Source: Terriglobia bacterium (GTDB lineage Bacteria > Acidobacteriota > Terriglobia > Bryobacterales > Bryobacteraceae). From it: 64,000 nucleotides of DNA. A program made the position numbers and the translations under genes. The stretch spans positions 1-64,000 of the forward strand of contig JAJPHS010000058.1 in assembly GCA_021325175.1 (NCBI GenBank). The letters are read 5' to 3'. Position 1 is the stretch's first letter. The number at the start of each line of letters is the position of its first letter. Shown piece by piece: positions 18,903 through 27,574 of the stretch. Under the pieces are notes generated by a model. It searched no databases and was not told where the DNA came from. It saw only the letters and a program-made list of their open reading frames with translations.

Positions 18903-20251
18903 TCGTCACGAAAAAACACATAGACCGGCGGCGGTTTTTACGGGGAGTGGGGACCGCACTGGCGCTGCCGTTTCTGGACGCGATGACGCCGGCCTTTGCC
19001 GGTCCGAATCACGGCGGGGCGCGTCCGATCCGATTGGGATTCGTATACGTTCCCAACGGCATTATCGATCTGAAGGGCGAGTGGACTCCGGCCGGATCGG
19101 GCGCGGACTTCACCTTCGCGCCGACGATGCGCGCGCTGGAGCCGTTTCGCGAGCATCTGCTGGTGCTGACGAATCTGGCGCAGTTGAACGGGCGGGCGTT
19201 GGGCGACGGCCCGGGCGATCATGCCCGCGCGGGCGCGACGTGGCTGACGGGCGTGCATCCGAAGAAAACGGAGGGCGCGGAGATTCACGCCGGGATTTCG
19301 GCCGATCAAGTGGCGGCGCGCGAGCTGGGGGCAGTGACGCAGTTCGCCTCGCTCGAATTGGGACTGGAAGCGCCGGGACTGGTGGGCAACTGCGATTCCG
19401 GATACAGTTGCGCCTACACCAACACGGTTTCCTGGCGGTCAGCCAGCACGCCGATGCCGCCGGAAGTGAATCCGCGGACGCTGTTTGAAAGATTATTCGG
19501 CGACGGCGACAGCACGGACCGGGCGGCGCGCATGGCGCGCTTGCGCGAGCAGCGCAGCATTCTCGATTTTGTTTTAGAAGACGCGGCGGAGCTGAAGGCG
19601 GGGCTGGGCGCGAAGGATCGCAACAAGCTGAGCGAATATCTGGAGGCGGTGCGCGACATCGAGCGGCGCATCGAAAAAGCCGAGAAGCAGAATCTGCAAA
19701 TGCCGGCGCTGGACCGGCCGGCCGGCGTGCCGGAGGATTTCGAGGAGCACGCCAGGCTGATGATGGATATGGAGGTGGCGGCCTTCCAGACCGATATGAC
19801 GCGCGTGGTGACGCTGATGATGGCGCGCGAGGGCAGCAATCGCAGCTATCGCCAGATCGGCGTCCCGGACGGACATCATTCCTGCACGCATCACGACTAC
19901 GATCCGGAGAAAATCGCCAAGACGACGAAGATCAACGAATATCACGTGCGGATGTTCGCCTATCTGCTGGAACGGCTGAAGGCGACGCCCGAGGGGGAAG
20001 GCAGCCTGCTGGACAATTCGCTGATCCTTTATGGAAGCAGCATCAACGACGGCAACAAACACACACATGACAAGCTGCCGCTGGTGCTGGCGGGCGGCGG
20101 AGGCGGAAAGGTCAAGGGCGGCCGCCACCTGGTTTTCCCGAACGAGACGCCGATGAACAACCTGCTGCTGAGCATGCTCGATAAGGCCGGCGTGAAGGCT
20201 CACGGTTTTGGCGACAGCACGGGTCCGCTGGAAGGCTTGAGCGAACTTTAG
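18899..20251 (+). CDS. DUF1552 family Tat-exported protein
   Basis: This 450-residue protein begins with a twin-arginine signal (DRRRFLRGVGTALALPFLDA), so it is probably folded before export. It resembles the DUF1552 family, which has an alkaline-phosphatase/sulfatase-like architecture of unknown activity. Family blocks include RLGFVYVPNGI, DHARAGATWLTGVHP and a His-rich segment GVPDGHHSCTHHDYD around residue 320 that may bind metal. It is translationally coupled to the preceding DUF1592 gene (ATGA overlap) and stops four bases before the ankyrin gene. The three products probably act together in the periplasm. Confidence 0.9.
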   Translation: MIVTKKHIDRRRFLRGVGTALALPFLDAMTPAFAGPNHGGARPIRLGFVYVPNGIIDLKGEWTPAGSGADFTFAPTMRALEPFREHLLVLTNLAQLNGRALGDGPGDHARAGATWLTGVHPKKTEGAEIHAGISADQVAARELGAVTQFASLELGLEAPGLVGNCDSGYSCAYTNTVSWRSASTPMPPEVNPRTLFERLFGDGDSTDRAARMARLREQRSILDFVLEDAAELKAGLGAKDRNKLSEYLEAVRDIERRIEKAEKQNLQMPALDRPAGVPEDFEEHARLMMDMEVAAFQTDMTRVVTLMMAREGSNRSYRQIGVPDGHHSCTHHDYDPEKIAKTTKINEYHVRMFAYLLERLKATPEGEGSLLDNSLILYGSSINDGNKHTHDKLPLVLAGGGGGKVKGGRHLVFPNETPMNNLLLSMLDKAGVKAHGFGDSTGPLEGLSEL

Positions 20252-20255
20252 CGCG

Positions 20256-21611
20256 ATGCGGCGACACTTTTCAGCCGAGTGGCGGCGCTGCGGGCGGCGG
20301 TGGCTGTTGTGGGCGATGACCGGGGCCGCGGGGCTGGCTGCGGCGGATTTACGATTCGTGGACGCGGTCAAGCTTCGGGATGAGAACGCGGTGGAAGCGC
20401 TGCTTGCGGCGAAGGCCGACGTCAACGCGGCGCAGCCCGATGGCGCCACCGCGCTCAGTTGGGCTGCATATCTTGATCAGGCCGGGATCGCGCGCGTTCT
20501 GATCCGGGCGGGCGCGAAGGTCAACATCAGCGACGAGTATGGCGATACGCCGCTGACGCTGGCGGCATCGAACGGCGACGCGGCGCTGGTGCGGGATCTG
20601 CTCGACGCCGGCGCCGACGTGAAGGCGGCGCGCTGGAATGGCGAAACAGCGTTAATGCTGGCGGCGAACGCGGGCAGCGCCGAGGCGGTTCGCCTGCTGA
20701 TCGAGCACGGCGCCAGCGTCAACGCGGCCGAAAAAAGCAAGGGACAGACGGCGCTGATGTGGGCCGCTGCGGAGGGGCATTCGGACGTGGTGAAGCTGCT
20801 GATCGAGCACGGGGCGGATGTCAACGCCGAGTCGGCAGCGGGCTGGACGGCGATGTTGTTCGCGGCGGTGAAGGACGACGCGGCGTCGGTGAAGAGCTTG
20901 ATTGCGGCGGGCGCGGACCCGAATTTCGCGCCGCGCGGCGGCAATCACGCGCTGATGATCGCGACCTCGTTTCGGGGCAATCGCGCGGCCGCGGCGCTGC
21001 TCGAAGCGGGAGCGAAACCGAACGTCGCCGATCGCAACGGCAACACGCCCCTGCACCTGGCGGCGCGGAGCGGCGATCTGGATCTGATCCGGCTGCTGCT
21101 CGCCAAGGGCGCCAATCCGAATGCGGTCAACAATAAGACCGGCGGCGCGGCAAGCGCGTTCCGCTTCGCGGCGGGCCAGACGACGCCGCTGATGCTCGCC
21201 GCCAAGAGCGGCCATGAAGAGGCGATGCGGCTGCTGGTTTCCGGCGGCGCGGATCCGAAGCTCAAAGCGCAGGACGGCGTGACGCTGCTGATGGAGGCCG
21301 CCGGAAGCGCGAAGGTGAACGTGGTGAAGTACGCCTATGAGCTCGATCCCGAGATCGGGGCGGTGACGGGTTCGGGAAACCAGGTGATGCACGCGGCGGT
21401 GACCGGGACCGGCGGGATCGCCACGCAGGAGGAGATCTGCGACGTGATTCGCTTCCTGCTGAGCAAAGGCGCGGACCCCGATCCGGTGAATAAACAAGGG
21501 CGCACTCCCATCGCGATCGCCGATATTCTGCCGATCGATAAGGCCGTCGACTTGTTGACGGAGACGATCGTGAAGTCGGGAAAAACGCCGAAGATTGCAA
21601 GCGCGCGATAA
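20256..21611 (+). CDS. Secreted ankyrin-repeat protein
   Basis: This 451-residue protein has a possible signal sequence (WLLWAMTGAAGLAAA, about 20-34) followed by about eleven ankyrin repeats covering most of its length. They are recognisable from repeated GxTALxxAAxxGxxxxVxxLLxxGAxxN patterns, for example GETALMLAANAGSAEAVRLL and GNTPLHLAARSGDLDLIRLL. No catalytic domain is apparent, so it is likely a binding scaffold for its two upstream partners. The gap of four bases after the DUF1552 stop implies one operon. Confidence 0.9.
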   Translation: MRRHFSAEWRRCGRRWLLWAMTGAAGLAAADLRFVDAVKLRDENAVEALLAAKADVNAAQPDGATALSWAAYLDQAGIARVLIRAGAKVNISDEYGDTPLTLAASNGDAALVRDLLDAGADVKAARWNGETALMLAANAGSAEAVRLLIEHGASVNAAEKSKGQTALMWAAAEGHSDVVKLLIEHGADVNAESAAGWTAMLFAAVKDDAASVKSLIAAGADPNFAPRGGNHALMIATSFRGNRAAAALLEAGAKPNVADRNGNTPLHLAARSGDLDLIRLLLAKGANPNAVNNKTGGAASAFRFAAGQTTPLMLAAKSGHEEAMRLLVSGGADPKLKAQDGVTLLMEAAGSAKVNVVKYAYELDPEIGAVTGSGNQVMHAAVTGTGGIATQEEICDVIRFLLSKGADPDPVNKQGRTPIAIADILPIDKAVDLLTETIVKSGKTPKIASAR

Positions 21612-21655
21612 CGCCGGCGGCGCGAGCGCGGGCGGGTTCCGGAGATAATAGGCAG

Positions 21656-22540
21656 TTGATCGAGTTCACCTGCAATATCTGCGGCGCTTTGAACCGCTGC
21701 CCGCCGGAGCAGCTCACGCGCGAGGCCTCGACGTGCCGGGAGTGCGGATCGAACGTGCGGACGCGCAGCCTGATGCTGCTTGTTTCGCTGGAGCTGTTCG
21801 GCGTGGCGATGACGCTTCCGGAATTCCCGCGGATCAAAAGCATTCGCGGGCTGGGGCTGACCGATTGGCCGGAGTACGCGCAGCGGCTGGGCGAGAGGTT
21901 CGATTATCGCAACACGTTTTACGACCGCGAGCCGCGCTTCGATATTTCAAATCCGCCGCGCGAGGAGTTCGGCAAATACGATTTTCTCCTTTCGAGTGAA
22001 ATTTTCGAGCACGTGCTTCCGCCGGCCATCGACGCCTTTCGCGCCGCGCGCGATCTGCTGAAGCCCTCCGGCGTGCTGATCCTGACGGTGCCTTATTCGC
22101 TGGAGGCGACGATGCTCGAACATTATCCGGAGATTCACGAGTTCGGTTTCGCGCAGGTGGGCGGAGGCGTGGTGCTGGTGAATCGCAAAAAATCGGGCGA
22201 GATGCAGGTGTTCGAGAATCCGGTGTTTCACGGTCCCGGCGCGGGCAAGGCTTTGGAGATGCGCGAATTCACCGAAGCCGAACTGAGGCGCGCCCTGAAC
22301 GAAGCGGGGTTTGCGAGCGCGCGGATTTACGCCGAAAAATATTTACCATACGGGATCGTCTATTCGGAAAAATGGTCGCTGCCGGTGGTCGCGCGCAAAG
22401 GGGAGTTTGCGTTTTCGGTGGAGGCGGCGCGCGCGGTGATCGAGGAATTGCGGGATTATCGCCGACGGTTTGAATCGGAGATGACGCGCCTCGACCAGTC
22501 GCTGTGGCTGCGGATCGGACGCCGGCTGCGGTTGATCTGA
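21656..22540 (+). CDS. Zinc-ribbon plus SAM-dependent methyltransferase-like protein
   Basis: This 294-residue product starts at a TTG (21656) preceded by GGAG. A small Cys cluster at the N-terminus (CNICGALNRC then CRECGSN) resembles a zinc ribbon. A class I methyltransferase-like domain follows, with FLLSSEIFEHVLPPAIDAFRAA and LLKPSGVLILTVPYS (about 107-150), where the second beta-strand region and post-motif-III elements are expected. The canonical glycine-rich motif I is weak (SIRGLGLTD). The substrate is unknown. It stands alone between the ankyrin gene and the aquaporin. Confidence 0.65.
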   Translation: MIEFTCNICGALNRCPPEQLTREASTCRECGSNVRTRSLMLLVSLELFGVAMTLPEFPRIKSIRGLGLTDWPEYAQRLGERFDYRNTFYDREPRFDISNPPREEFGKYDFLLSSEIFEHVLPPAIDAFRAARDLLKPSGVLILTVPYSLEATMLEHYPEIHEFGFAQVGGGVVLVNRKKSGEMQVFENPVFHGPGAGKALEMREFTEAELRRALNEAGFASARIYAEKYLPYGIVYSEKWSLPVVARKGEFAFSVEAARAVIEELRDYRRRFESEMTRLDQSLWLRIGRRLRLI

Positions 22541-22572
22541 CGCGCGCCTGCCAGCTACTTTATCCTCGTAAG

Positions 22573-23319
22573 ATGCCTAAACGCCTGTCCTCCGAACTGA
22601 TCGTCGAATTTCTTGGAACGCTGGTGCTGATTCTTTTCGGCAACGGCGTGGTGGCGATGGACGTTCTATTTCACAAGGGCGGCTATGTGAACATCACGCT
22701 GGCCTGGGGATTGGCGGTGACGATGGGGGTGTACATCGCCGGACGGATCAGCGGCGGGCACCTGAATCCGGCGGTGACGATCGCGCTGGCGGTGTTTCGA
22801 AAATTTCCGTGGGGGCGCGTGATTCCCTATCTCGTGGTACAGACAGCCGGGGCGTTTACCGCGGCGGCGATCGTGTATTGGAATTACCGGCCGCAGTTTC
22901 GCCTGATCGATCCGGGGCTGGACCACACGGCGGGAATTTTCACGACGTTCCCGGCGTTCCCGCTACAGCCGATGGCGGGCCTGCTCGATCAGACGATCGG
23001 GACGGCGCTGTTGCTGCTAATGATCTTCGCCATCACCGACGAACGCAATACGCCGCCGGGGGCGAACATGGGGCCGCTGATGATTGGATTGATCGTGGTG
23101 GTGATCGGGATGGCGTTCGGCGGCATGCATGGATATGCGATCAATCCGGCGCGCGATTTCGGCCCGCGTCTGTTCACGGTGGTGGCGGGGTTCAGGAACA
23201 ACGGCCTGACGGATGGAGCGGCGGTGTTCTGGGTGCCGATCCTGGGGCCGATCGCGGGGGGATTAATCGGCGCGGGCGTTTACGATCTGCTGGTCCGCCC
23301 GCGCATGCCGCTCAAGTGA
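22573..23319 (+). CDS. Aquaglyceroporin (MIP family), GlpF-like
   Basis: This 248-residue polytopic channel conducts glycerol and/or water. Both NPA boxes are present: SGGHLNPAVT (about 62-71) and YAINPARDFGPRL (about 188-200). The Asp after the second NPA-Arg (NPARD) is the hallmark of glycerol facilitators. Six membrane spans are predicted. I start at ATG 22573 because the frame upstream only runs through the end of the methyltransferase gene. No glycerol kinase or regulator is adjacent, so glycerol transport is a family-level inference. Confidence 0.9.
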   Translation: MPKRLSSELIVEFLGTLVLILFGNGVVAMDVLFHKGGYVNITLAWGLAVTMGVYIAGRISGGHLNPAVTIALAVFRKFPWGRVIPYLVVQTAGAFTAAAIVYWNYRPQFRLIDPGLDHTAGIFTTFPAFPLQPMAGLLDQTIGTALLLLMIFAITDERNTPPGANMGPLMIGLIVVVIGMAFGGMHGYAINPARDFGPRLFTVVAGFRNNGLTDGAAVFWVPILGPIAGGLIGAGVYDLLVRPRMPLK

Positions 23320-23322
23320 ATT

Positions 23323-23796
23323 TTACGGGACAGGCGTCACGTGACCCAACACGACCAGGGTACGGCCGGTGACGGTATCGAAGATTTCAAGCGTCGGAAT
23401 CAGCTTGCAGACCGGCTGCGGGGCCGCGACCGGCGTGGGTCCCGGAGTCAGCGGCTGGCTGACGATCGCGCGGATTTGCGCGCGGTCGCCCGTGGCCAGA
23501 GCCAGATCGGTATCGCTGTGCAGATCGAGAAACGCGCTCTTGCCGGGCGTAACCGAAACGCTTGCGGATTTGAGGATGGAGTTATTGGCGTCGAGGAATG
23601 AGATGGTAGCGGAGCAGATGACTCCGAGGGCGGGGGCAACGGCTCCGGGGTTCAACACATTAAACCGGGCCGTTTGCGAATCGGCAATTCCGACCATGCC
23701 GGTGGTTTGCACCGCGGCGACGGCGGGAACCGGGGCTTGCGCCAGCGAAAGCGCCGCGCCGGCAAATAAAAGGCACGAATAGCGAACGAAATTCAT
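23323..23796 (-). CDS. Secreted protein of unknown function
   Basis: This 157-residue protein has a signal peptide (about 1-19, MNFVRYSCLLFAGAALSLA) and a mainly beta mature part, with short hydrophobic strands such as GVICSATISFLDANNSIL and SAFLDLHSDTDL. There are two Cys, near residues 61 and 129. The stop codon lies three bases from the convergent aquaporin stop. I recognise no named domain. It may belong to a lineage-specific acidobacterial family. The upstream 186 bases (23797-23981) contain no gene. Confidence 0.65.
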   Translation of the reverse strand: MNFVRYSCLLFAGAALSLAQAPVPAVAAVQTTGMVGIADSQTARFNVLNPGAVAPALGVICSATISFLDANNSILKSASVSVTPGKSAFLDLHSDTDLALATGDRAQIRAIVSQPLTPGPTPVAAPQPVCKLIPTLEIFDTVTGRTLVVLGHVTPVP

Positions 23797-23981
23797 CTTG
23801 GATTTACCTCCGTTGTCCTTAAATGAGAATGAAACACAAACCGCAATGTTTCAATCGAACAAACCCGCGACCGTAACATTAGTTTTTTGAATGGAGAGAG
23901 TTTAATTTGGCGCGGACCACCTGCCCGGACCAGGGGAGCCGATGATTGCGGTCGGAACTGAGGAAAGAAACAAGGTGCGGC

Positions 23982-25097
23982 TTAAACGACAGACTCCTCG
24001 CGCACGATGATCGACTTCAGAAAATCGTGATCGATGTCGTAGCCGAAACCGGGGCCTTGCGGCACGGTGATGGTCCCGCGCGGCGATACTTCGACGGCGG
24101 GCGAGATGATATCGCGCTTCCAATAGCGCTTGCTGGCCGACACATCGCCCGGCAGAACGAAATTGGGCAGCGTGGAAAGCGCGATATTGTGCGCCCGGCC
24201 GATGCCGGATTCAAGCATTCCGCCGCACCAGACCGGGATGCCGTGCTGCTGCGCGACGTCATGAACGCGCCGGGCTTCCCGGAAGCCGCCGACCCGGCCC
24301 AGCTTGATGTTGATGATGCCGCAAGCCTTCAGGCGGATGGCCTGCTCGGCCTGATGCGCGGTGCGAATGCATTCGTCCAGGCAGATCGGCGTTTGCAGCT
24401 GCGCCTGAAGCTCGGCGTGATCGATGATTTCGTCGTGGGCGAGCGGCTGCTCGATCATCATCAGGTTGAATTCATCCAGGCATTTCAGGCGCGCGGCGTC
24501 GGCCAGCGTGTACGCGGAATTGGCGTCGGCCATCAGCCGGATTTTCGGGAACGCGCGGCGCACTTCCCGGATCACGTCGACGTCCCAGCCGGGCTTGATC
24601 TTCATTTTGATCCGCTGGTAACCGGCGTTTACTTCGGTGTCGATCTTCTGAAGAAGTTGGTCGATCGATTCCTGAATGCCGATCGAGACGCCGCAATCGA
24701 TTTGCGCGCGCGAGGCTCCGCCGATCTGTTTCGCCAGCGGAACGCCGTTGCGCCGCGCTTCCAGATCCCAGATGGCGGCCTCGACGCCGCCGCGCGCCAT
24801 ACGATGGCCGCGAATATGCGCGCTGCGATCGGCCACCTGAGCGGCGCTCTCGAAGGTGTGCTTTAACAGGCGCGGCGCGACGAAATCGCGCGCGATCAGC
24901 CAGGCCGATTCGGTCCACTCCTCGTTGTAAAACGGGTTTTCGCCCGCGGTGATCTCGCCCCAGCCCGATAAACCTTCGCTGCACGCTTCGATCAGCACCA
25001 TGTGGCGCTCATAGGTGCGGCCGAAGCTGGTCTCGAAGAAATGCACCAGCGGCATGCGGATCTGCCGCAGAGTAATGCGCTCTATTTGGAATCCCAT
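23982..25097 (-). CDS. Enolase-superfamily N-acylamino-acid racemase / o-succinylbenzoate synthase
   Basis: This 371-residue protein has the MenC/NAAAR subgroup layout: a capping domain, then a barrel with the acid-base lysine pair in IKMKIKPG (about 162-169), metal ligands in LMADANSAY, MIEQPLAHDE and ICLDECI, and the second catalytic Lys in INIKLGRVGGF. Such enzymes may make o-succinylbenzoate (menaquinone) or racemise N-succinylamino acids. No men genes are nearby. The gene overlaps a GNAT-family gene by 16 bases, which favours amino-acid racemisation. The start ATG 25097 gives MGFQIERITL; the frame continues upstream but only through the GNAT gene. Confidence 0.85.
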   Translation of the reverse strand: MGFQIERITLRQIRMPLVHFFETSFGRTYERHMVLIEACSEGLSGWGEITAGENPFYNEEWTESAWLIARDFVAPRLLKHTFESAAQVADRSAHIRGHRMARGGVEAAIWDLEARRNGVPLAKQIGGASRAQIDCGVSIGIQESIDQLLQKIDTEVNAGYQRIKMKIKPGWDVDVIREVRRAFPKIRLMADANSAYTLADAARLKCLDEFNLMMIEQPLAHDEIIDHAELQAQLQTPICLDECIRTAHQAEQAIRLKACGIINIKLGRVGGFREARRVHDVAQQHGIPVWCGGMLESGIGRAHNIALSTLPNFVLPGDVSASKRYWKRDIISPAVEVSPRGTITVPQGPGFGYDIDHDFLKSIIVREESVV

Positions 25098-25816
25098 TTG
25101 GAAAAAATGTAGCTGCCCGCTTCCGCCCCGCGCTCGAATCCGGTGACGGTCAGGCCTTTGGCGAAATATTCCTGGAACTGATCGCTTACGCGCGCCTGAA
25201 TTTCGCGGGCGCGCGCGGGATCGTTCTGCTTGATTGCGTAAATCTCGTTGGGAATGGAGATGCGCGCCAGCTCCGGCTCGCGCTCGCGCGGCGCCCCGTT
25301 GATGATGGCCTCGGTTCGCGGCGTGGCCATCCACCATTCCGGAACGCAGCGGTCGGTGGGCAGGCCGGCGTGCAATTTGCTGCTGGTGGTGCCGTATTGG
25401 TTCAAAACATAACGGCGCACGATGGTTCCGAGCCGCTCCATATTGAAATACGCGTTCTTGATCTCCAGCGGATCGAAAGTCCATTCCATCAGATCGAGGC
25501 CGCGCGACAAGGCTTCCCGGCGCTGTTCCAGCTTCAACATTCGCCCCACGCCCGAATTCCGGTACTCCGATTTCACGCCCAGCATGTGGCTGTGCAGATA
25601 GCATTTGCCGCCGGGCTTGATGCCCGGAATCGCCAGGCAAAACCCGATCATGCAGCCGCGATCGAAGGCGCCAAACGCCTGGCCGCCGACCTTCGTGGCG
25701 GTGACGAACAGGCGGACCGGCATCAGCTCCACTTCGTCGAATCCCCAGATGAGTTGCTGCAAGCGGACGGCTTCCACAAACTCGCTGTGCGTTCGCAGCG
25801 CGCGAATTTCAATCAT
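25082..25816 (-). CDS. GNAT-like acyltransferase (COG3375 type)
   Basis: This 244-residue protein starts MIEIRALRTHSEFVEAV and has a GNAT-like core with SHMLGVKSEYRNSGVGRMLKLEQRREAL (about 91-118), where the Q/RxxGxG/A acetyl-CoA loop is read as RNSGVG. The following LMEWTFDPLEIKNAYFNMERLG is typical of this uncharacterised GNAT group. It overlaps the enolase-superfamily gene by 16 bases and the upstream mazG by eight, so the three are one operon. By analogy with the Geobacillus pathway it could N-succinylate D-amino acids for the downstream racemase; the acyl donor is not known. Confidence 0.8.
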   Translation of the reverse strand: MIEIRALRTHSEFVEAVRLQQLIWGFDEVELMPVRLFVTATKVGGQAFGAFDRGCMIGFCLAIPGIKPGGKCYLHSHMLGVKSEYRNSGVGRMLKLEQRREALSRGLDLMEWTFDPLEIKNAYFNMERLGTIVRRYVLNQYGTTSSKLHAGLPTDRCVPEWWMATPRTEAIINGAPREREPELARISIPNEIYAIKQNDPARAREIQARVSDQFQEYFAKGLTVTGFERGAEAGSYIFSKWDSK

Positions 25817-26597
25817 GTCGTTTCGAATCCTGCCAGAGCTCTTCCATTTCGCCGAGGGTCGCATCGCGCGGGGTTTTGCCGCGCGCCCCCAAGCCGCGCT
25901 CGACGTGCGCGAAGCGGCGGCGGAATTTCGCGTTGGTTTTGCGCAGCGCCTGCTCGGGGTCCACTTTAAAAAACCGCGCGATGTTGACGAGGACGAACAG
26001 CAGATCGCCGATCTCGCCTTCGATCGACTCGGCGGTGGCGGAGTTGCGCAGCTCTTCCACTTCCTCCTGGAGCTTGCCGAAAACCTGCTCGACGTTTTCC
26101 CAATCGAACCCCGCGCCCGCGGCGCGCGAAGAGATCTGCCCGGCTTCCACCAGCGCCGGCAGCGCGCGCGGGATTCCTTCGAGCAGTCCGGTTTTGCGCG
26201 GCTTTTCTTCCGCCTTGATCTCATCCCAGCGGCGCTTGACGTCGCCGGCGGTTTTCGCCTCGCCGGCCGCGAAGACGTGCGGATGACGGCGAATCAGCTT
26301 CTCGTTGATGGCGCGCAGTGAGTCGGCGATGGTGAAATGTCCCGCTTCAGCGGCCATTTGCGCGAAGAAAACCGGCTGAAGCAGCAGATCGCCCAATTCT
26401 TCGGCGAGCGCCGGCCAATCGCGCGCGTCGATCGCATCCATCACTTCGTAGGCTTCTTCCAGCAGGTAAGGCTTGATGGTGTCGAAATTCTGCTCGCGAT
26501 CCCACGGGCAGCCGCCGGGGGCGCGCAGCCGCCGCATGATTTCGACCAAGCGATCAAACTCCGGCCCCGGATTGAGATTCTGCTCCATGATGTGCAC
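25809..26597 (-). CDS. mazG: MazG nucleoside triphosphate pyrophosphohydrolase
   Basis: This 262-residue enzyme hydrolyses NTPs to NMP and pyrophosphate, a house-cleaning role. Two MazG units are visible. The first has LRAPGGCPWDREQNFDTIKP and the ExxE...ExxD metal site in LLEEAYEVMDAIDARDWPALAEELGD (about 48-73). The second, about residues 165-230, has a similar EEVEELRNSATAESIEGEIGD pattern. HPHVFA is also characteristic. ATG 26597 or 26588 could be the start. Its end overlaps the GNAT gene by eight bases. Confidence 0.93.
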   Translation of the reverse strand: MHIMEQNLNPGPEFDRLVEIMRRLRAPGGCPWDREQNFDTIKPYLLEEAYEVMDAIDARDWPALAEELGDLLLQPVFFAQMAAEAGHFTIADSLRAINEKLIRRHPHVFAAGEAKTAGDVKRRWDEIKAEEKPRKTGLLEGIPRALPALVEAGQISSRAAGAGFDWENVEQVFGKLQEEVEELRNSATAESIEGEIGDLLFVLVNIARFFKVDPEQALRKTNAKFRRRFAHVERGLGARGKTPRDATLGEMEELWQDSKRHD

Positions 26598-26666
26598 GCC
26601 GACAGGAACGAAATTTTCAGGGTATCACGGCCAGCCGCGCCCGCACGTTTAAAAAATGCCGCGGTC

Positions 26667-27026
26667 TTACGGCGTGCCGACTTTTCGCGGCCGCGCCGGT
26701 TCCTTCGCCGGCCGCGGGCAGGACGGCAATACGCGCGGGATTTGGAACCGCGAGCCCTGGCCGTAGCGGTTCAGCGCTGCTCCGGCGGCTTGCAGGGCGA
26801 CTCCGGCGATCATCCAGATTTGCCAATGCGAAAAAAGTCCGGTGATGGCAAACGGGCTGGCAAAACCCATGTCGGCGGCCAATCGCCAGCAACCCAGGAC
26901 GTAAGCCATCAGCGCGAGCGGCGTAAACATCGCTCCTAAAGCGAGCGCGACATGCCGGTTTTTGCCAAGGCGGCGCTCAACCGGCCGGCCCCTGGGGAGC
27001 CTGATCCGAAGGATCATACAAAACAA
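26667..27026 (-). CDS. Small membrane protein of unknown function
   Basis: Up to 119 residues with two probable membrane spans (about residues 29-48, LALGAMFTPLALMAYVLGC, and 68-86, WQIWMIAGVALQAAGAALN) and a basic, proline-rich C-terminal tail. The first 25 residues are Arg-rich, and translation may start later. There is no recognised domain. The gene lies 69 bases upstream of mazG on the same strand. Confidence 0.5.
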   Translation of the reverse strand: MFCMILRIRLPRGRPVERRLGKNRHVALALGAMFTPLALMAYVLGCWRLAADMGFASPFAITGLFSHWQIWMIAGVALQAAGAALNRYGQGSRFQIPRVLPSCPRPAKEPARPRKVGTP

Positions 27027-27069
27027 CCTGGCTACCAGGGTATCAGAAACGTTACCGCCGCGACCGTCA

Positions 27070-27336
27070 CTATCGATTTGCGGCCGGGCAGCGCAGCGCT
27101 TCCTGAAGCTGGTTCAGCGCGACCTGTGTATCGCGTAACGCGTCGGCGCGATGGCCGCAGAAATCATGCGCGGCGTGCTGTAGCTCGGCGCGCGCTTCCC
27201 GCAGCTCATTGATGGCGGCGCGAATATGCGGATGCGGCTCGGGCGGCGGAGCCGTGTTCGCATAGCGCGGCGTGGCAACCGTACCCAAGGCGAGCAGCGC
27301 CACCCATGGTCCAAATTGCAAAAAGGTCTTCTTCAT
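27070..27336 (-). CDS. Small secreted helical protein
   Basis: This 88-residue protein has a signal peptide (MKKTFLQFGPWVALLALGTVA, about 1-21) and a mature part that looks like a two-helix hairpin: AAINELREARAELQHAAHDF and DALRDTQVALNQLQEALRC. It has two Cys (CGH and the C-terminal CPAA) that could pair. Similar small periplasmic helical proteins are frequent near the outer membrane, but I cannot name a family. The 238-base region between this gene and 27575 holds divergent promoters. Confidence 0.6.
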   Translation of the reverse strand: MKKTFLQFGPWVALLALGTVATPRYANTAPPPEPHPHIRAAINELREARAELQHAAHDFCGHRADALRDTQVALNQLQEALRCPAANR

Positions 27337-27574
27337 TTTATTAATTCCTCCCGATCGGCTGGCCGCCCGTTGGTTTTCTTCGGTTGTGGTTACAGCCGTA
27401 CCAGATTATACCCCGAAGAGTGTTCATCATACAGAGACCGGGTTTCGAAGGAGTGGGGAAATGTTTTCGTCTTGCGAGCGTCTGTCCTTCGTGAAAGCGC
27501 GGACCCGGCCATGGTGTGCTCAACCGAACCCCGAAACAGTGATACATTATAAAGCCAAGTGGAGGAGGCAGCTG

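Noticed and set aside
23982-25640. 552-codon reading of the enolase gene
   Set aside because: The part above 25097 lies in the wrong frame over the GNAT gene; the enolase fold starts at MGFQIERITL.
27272-27574. Upstream extension of the 1123-residue protein
   Set aside because: The extra 101 codons overlap the divergent small secreted protein gene and lack protein-like features. A strong ribosome-binding site and signal peptide fix the start at 27575.
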